From Chryseobacterium sp. OSA05B (lineage in GTDB: Bacteria > Bacteroidota > Bacteroidia > Flavobacteriales > Weeksellaceae), in NCBI RefSeq assembly GCF_019970065.1, contig NZ_JAHXYH010000001.1:806001-870000 (forward strand): a DNA stretch of 64,000 nt. The letters run 5' to 3'. The notes below the pieces were generated by a model. The model was not told the DNA's origin. It saw only the letters and a program-made list of their open reading frames with translations, and did no database searches. Position 1 is the first letter of the stretch. Each line of letters begins with the position of its first letter. A program made the translations under genes and the position numbers. Positions 60,745-64,000 of the stretch are shown one piece after another.

Positions 60745-61321
60745 TAGGATGTTTTATATATTTATCTTCTCCGTTAAGCAGTATCAGAAACGTCTTAAGA
60801 ATAATTTTCGTATCTAATATAAAGCTTTGATTCTCTACATATTCTCTATCATATTTCCATCTTTCTTCCCATGTAAGGTGGATATTTCCGTTTACCTGAG
60901 AAAGACCTGTAAGTCCCGGTACAACTTCTATCCTTTTTTTACCGTCTTCATTAAATTCAGCGAGCTGTCTTGGCAGACAGGGACGCGGCCCTACCAAAGA
61001 CATATCTCCATTAAAAACATTAATGATCTGAGGAAGTTCATCAATTTTAAAACGTCTTAAATAAAAACCTATTTTAGTAACTTCCGCATCATTTTTCATT
61101 ATTTCCCTGTCTGCTACCCTTTCTTTATCATACATGGTTCTCACCTTATATATTTTGAATACCTTTCCTTGATACCCCAGCCTCTCCTGAAAAAAGAAAA
61201 ACTTCCCCGGACTATCAATTTTCACTAATATATAAATGATTACAAACACAGGAAACAGAAACAGAATGACTGATAAAGCCAAAATTATATCTAAAAATCT
61301 TTTTATAAATGATTTATACAT
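60737..61321 (-). CDS. Small phosphoglycosyl transferase (PglC-like), first copy
   Basis: 194 aa. N-terminal re-entrant membrane helix (about 8-34), FFFQERLGYQGKVFKIYKVRTM, the catalytic RFKIDELPQIINVFNGDMSLVGPRPCLPRQ and GLTGLSQVNG near the C-terminus. It starts a lipid-linked glycan by moving a phospho-sugar to undecaprenyl phosphate. A second such enzyme lies later in the same operon. The next gene's start overlaps its stop by 8 nt. Confidence 0.92.
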   Translation of the reverse strand: MYKSFIKRFLDIILALSVILFLFPVFVIIYILVKIDSPGKFFFFQERLGYQGKVFKIYKVRTMYDKERVADREIMKNDAEVTKIGFYLRRFKIDELPQIINVFNGDMSLVGPRPCLPRQLAEFNEDGKKRIEVVPGLTGLSQVNGNIHLTWEERWKYDREYVENQSFILDTKIILKTFLILLNGEDKYIKHPNV

Positions 61322-61430
61322 CGGCTTATGAAAATTTAAATGTGTTTAAAATTCTATATTTTACTTTTTTCTCCTGATAACTCATGAATTCCTATTATAT
61401 GTTAAAATTACAAATCATTATACAGTTGAA

Positions 61431-62930
61431 TTAATCTTTAGACAGATTCCTGGCATTTCCATCAAATTTATTCAGTTTCATATTTACTGTATTTTCTCTT
61501 AAATAAAGTCCAGTCGCAAAATTAAAAATATTGTTCTGTTCAATATCAATCTTCCCTTTCATTCCAAGATTTACAATGATACCATAACCTTTAAAAGATT
61601 TATTGGTAGTATTTACTTCATTATTTCTGATAGTAAAGTCATTATTATTAGCTTTATTATCCATCGAATTCAAAGAAATCCCCGTATTAAAAGTATGGAT
61701 GATATTATCATTGATATATATTTGTTTGTTTCCATATTTATTTTTCAGCATAAAAGAGATTCCTACCGCAGCTTTGGTTCCTTTAATAATATTTTGAGAG
61801 ATAGATACATCATCGAAATAACCAATAAGTGAGATATTATTATAAGAATTGTTTATTTTATTATTTTTAATTAATATATTTTCTGTTTTTACGTTCTCAA
61901 ACTGATTTTGAAGCATAATAGCAGAATTAAGACCGGATATCGCAGTAATGGTGTTATTACTAATACTGATATTTCTGAAATTCCGGTTGCCTGCAGTGGT
62001 AGAGCTAGTTATTGAAGATGAATCATCCGGATTTTTTATGGTAATAATATTATCTGCAATTACAGTATTTTCTGAACTCCCATTAAATCTCACAGCACCC
62101 CACATCACATTACTGATTGTATTTCCCTTTACCGTAATATTATCACAGTCATCATAGAAATCGATAGCGAAAAGACGATGAAGACCCGCATTACTTCTTC
62201 CGGCATTATTTATGTAATTATCTATTATATCAACTTTTCCATTAATTTTTCCAAGTCCATAACCGGAAATTGCAGAAATTCCAAAATCAGGGTTATCATA
62301 CGATTCGTTTTCAAATTTATTTTTGATAATCGATACCGCTCCATTAGGGCTCGAACCTATTACAACATGTTCGATTAAATATTTCTGATTCTGTTTTTTT
62401 GAACTGAAGATATTATCGTGAACGGATATCTTTCCAGAGCTTTCTGTAACCTGAACCGAGCGGTTGTATAAGTTTAAAAATTTAGAATTTTTAATTTCTA
62501 TATTCTGACATCCTTTAAACCCCAATGCACTATTGTAAATATTGGGATAGTCCTTTTCTATATACACCGGCAAAGCTGTCCGGTACATTTCAACATTAAT
62601 CCCATCAATAACAATATTATTAGAGTTTACAAAGTTTAAAAAGAATCCTGAAAATCTCTTATTTGAATATAAAACAGAGTTTTTAAAAGATAATTCTACA
62701 TTATTCAGATTTTTAATACTAACTTCTTTATCGAATCCAATAGTATATCCGTCAATTACCCCAACAGCATTTTTTTTAGAAACATCCTGGAGAAACTTAG
62801 TCAGTGAAGCAGCATGATCTTTTTGAGATTTCTGTGCATACTGAGAATAGTAAACGACCGGTTTTTGTGCGTATATCATACTGCAGAAAAACAGGAACAT
62901 TATTAGAATAATCTTTTTTTTACTTGTCAT
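61431..62930 (-). CDS. Secreted right-handed beta-helix protein
   Basis: 499 aa, signal peptide (about 1-21, ending MIYAQ). From about residue 75 to 480 short repeats of 20-30 residues rich in Asn and Ile follow (NNIVIDGINVEM, NIEIKNSKFLNLYN, NISISNNTI, NILIKNNKINNS), the pattern of pectate-lyase-like parallel beta-helices. Catalytic residues cannot be named. It is likely a polysaccharide lyase, epimerase or surface depolymerase acting on the polymer made by the operon. Its ATG shares one base with the glycosyltransferase stop (TAATG). Confidence 0.85.
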   Translation of the reverse strand: MTSKKKIILIMFLFFCSMIYAQKPVVYYSQYAQKSQKDHAASLTKFLQDVSKKNAVGVIDGYTIGFDKEVSIKNLNNVELSFKNSVLYSNKRFSGFFLNFVNSNNIVIDGINVEMYRTALPVYIEKDYPNIYNSALGFKGCQNIEIKNSKFLNLYNRSVQVTESSGKISVHDNIFSSKKQNQKYLIEHVVIGSSPNGAVSIIKNKFENESYDNPDFGISAISGYGLGKINGKVDIIDNYINNAGRSNAGLHRLFAIDFYDDCDNITVKGNTISNVMWGAVRFNGSSENTVIADNIITIKNPDDSSSITSSTTAGNRNFRNISISNNTITAISGLNSAIMLQNQFENVKTENILIKNNKINNSYNNISLIGYFDDVSISQNIIKGTKAAVGISFMLKNKYGNKQIYINDNIIHTFNTGISLNSMDNKANNNDFTIRNNEVNTTNKSFKGYGIIVNLGMKGKIDIEQNNIFNFATGLYLRENTVNMKLNKFDGNARNLSKD

Positions 62931-64000
62931 TAGGATTCTATTATTTTGTGATATGATCTGCTTACCTGAAATTCTCTTTCCAGAAATTCAAAACCATTCC
63001 TACTCATTGCTTCAAATTCAGTACCATCCATATTGATCATAGTATCCACTGCATCGATCATTGCCGGCAAATCTCCTGAATAAACTGACATTCCGCAGCA
63101 ATTTTTCACAATATCAGTTCCAACATCTGTATTAGGATCTGTGGCTGCAAGAACCGGCATTCTGAACTCAAGATACGAGAGCAGTCTTGAGGGATAATTC
63201 GGGATTGTAAAATCTTTATGTAAGAAAATCAAACCTATATCACAAGCCCGTACCAGCAAATCGTAATCTGCTTTGGGAACGGCAGAAAGCAATAAAGCAT
63301 TTTTAGGTTTAAAAGTATCAAACCAGCCTTTGATCTTATCGTACTCTGTTCCTGAACCGGCTATCACGAAGAATACATTGTCATCTTCTGATTTTGCTTT
63401 TAATGTTTCTATCAGAAAATCTATCCCCTGAGGCTTCCCAAGGTTCCCGCCATAGATAAAGACTTTTTTATCTGTCGGAATTCCGTATTTCGTTCTTAAC
63501 GCAATTTTCTCCTGATCAGAAGGAGTTTTGGAGGGCTGCAGGCGAATAGAATTCGCATTAATCTCCACCTTTTCCTTTGAAATATATGAATTGTGATTCA
63601 GCACAAACTGCACATTGGCTTGAGACATACAACCTATTTTATCTGAAACCTTATACAGCTCTTTTTCTTTTTTCCTGAAATATTTGTACAAAACGCTCTT
63701 ATCAGACATCAGTTTCATATCTACTGCATTTTGTGGGAAAATATCTTTCAGCAACAGATAAGCTTTGGCATTATCTCTCTTTTTGATGTATTTTATAACC
63801 CCCGTAAATGTGATAGGTGGTGTGGAATAAATAACCAGATCAAACTTCACCTCAGAAAAGTGTTTTTTTACTGCCCGTAAAAATAATTTTTCTATAGTCA
63901 GAGTGGAAATTCCTTTTTCTATAAAATTAGTTTTCTGGATATTTAAGGTCTTCACATTTAAAAAAACGGCATTGCCTTCTTTTTTTAATGTTGTTTTCTG
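62930..64000 (-). CDS. Glycosyltransferase family 4 protein, 5' truncated by window edge
   Basis: The frame stays open to position 64000, so the gene starts beyond the window; a GTG at 63955 is internal. At least 356 residues are seen. The C-terminal GT-B half has KKVFIYGGNLGKPQGIDFLI, ALLLSAVPKADYDLLVRACDIGLIFL and YPSRLLSYLEFRMPVLAATD, typical of WbuB-like enzymes. IFPQNAVDMKL near the middle fits that group too. It likely builds the repeat unit on the lipid-linked sugar. Its stop overlaps the next gene's ATG by 1 nt. Confidence 0.9.
   Translation of the reverse strand, partial: QKTTLKKEGNAVFLNVKTLNIQKTNFIEKGISTLTIEKLFLRAVKKHFSEVKFDLVIYSTPPITFTGVIKYIKKRDNAKAYLLLKDIFPQNAVDMKLMSDKSVLYKYFRKKEKELYKVSDKIGCMSQANVQFVLNHNSYISKEKVEINANSIRLQPSKTPSDQEKIALRTKYGIPTDKKVFIYGGNLGKPQGIDFLIETLKAKSEDDNVFFVIAGSGTEYDKIKGWFDTFKPKNALLLSAVPKADYDLLVRACDIGLIFLHKDFTIPNYPSRLLSYLEFRMPVLAATDPNTDVGTDIVKNCCGMSVYSGDLPAMIDAVDTMINMDGTEFEAMSRNGFEFLEREFQVSRSYHKIIES

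Noticed and set aside
63953..63955. GTG start for the right-edge glycosyltransferase
   Set aside because: The frame stays open for 15 more codons to the window edge and the N-terminal GT-B half would be cut; the gene is truncated by the window.

Overview
The window is AT-rich bacterial chromosome from a Bacteroidota, most probably a flavobacterium of the Chryseobacterium type. Evidence: the type IX secretion regulator PorX and a stand-alone T9SS sorting-tail protein; the lpxC-fabZ fusion inside an lpxD-lpxC/fabZ-lpxA-efp cluster; several SusC-like outer-membrane barrels; a Lys-rich double-glycine leader peptide; and many promoters with the Bacteroidota -7 element TAnnTTTG. The genus is an inference. 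No tRNA, rRNA, CRISPR array, transposase or phage gene was seen. Both edges cut genes: an outer-membrane barrel on the left and a glycosyltransferase on the right.

Layout. 1-12.8 kb: two outer-membrane barrel receptors, a GH92 alpha-mannosidase, a TIMP-like secreted protein, a 2OG-Fe dioxygenase with a dicarboxylate/amino-acid symporter, a BON lipoprotein/SH3 pair and an S15-family hydrolase. 12.9-14.6 kb: alkylation repair (AlkB and an AraC-MGMT fusion). 14.7-18.1 kb: agmatine route to putrescine (arginine decarboxylase and agmatinase) around a HAD phosphatase. 18.2-23.8 kb: cobalamin adenosyltransferase, thiamine pyrophosphokinase and tyrosine phosphatase in an overlapping operon, then a TonB receptor and a lipoprotein. 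24-29 kb: DinB protein, Ntn amidase, WYL regulator and ABC exporter. 29-30.7 kb: flavohaemoglobin with an NsrR-like regulator and a 23-bp palindromic operator. 31-37.5 kb: LptB with a long C-terminal extension, TM2 protein, an unknown 242-aa protein beside a GG-leader peptide, HemB, the T9SS-tail protein and a NatAB-like exporter. 37.8-46 kb: one long minus-strand block for lipid A synthesis with EF-P, a second LpxD-like protein, SucD and an HD protein. 46-52 kb: NYN-LOTUS protein, S41 peptidase, PorX, YciI, exonuclease III and RlpA. 52-54.6 kb: a gene-free stretch and two related secreted proteins. 54.7-64 kb: RimO, then a minus-strand polysaccharide operon for an amino-, acetyl- or formyl-modified sugar polymer.

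How parts join: the hmp-nsrR pair forms a nitric-oxide detoxification circuit. The lpx block makes lipid A, and LptB would power its export. PorX regulates the T9SS, which should export the tail protein. The surface-sugar operon carries two initiating phosphoglycosyl transferases.

The most unusual signals are non-coding. A diverged repeat of about 240 bp occurs twice in opposite orientation (15.7 and 30.7 kb). Several other short intergenic phrases look like genome-wide repeats. An array of GTTAA direct repeats with 10-bp phasing lies upstream of rlpA. Protein-level oddities include the TIMP-like protein, the GG-leader peptide with its unknown neighbour, the LptB extension and a formyltransferase lacking the usual catalytic Asn.
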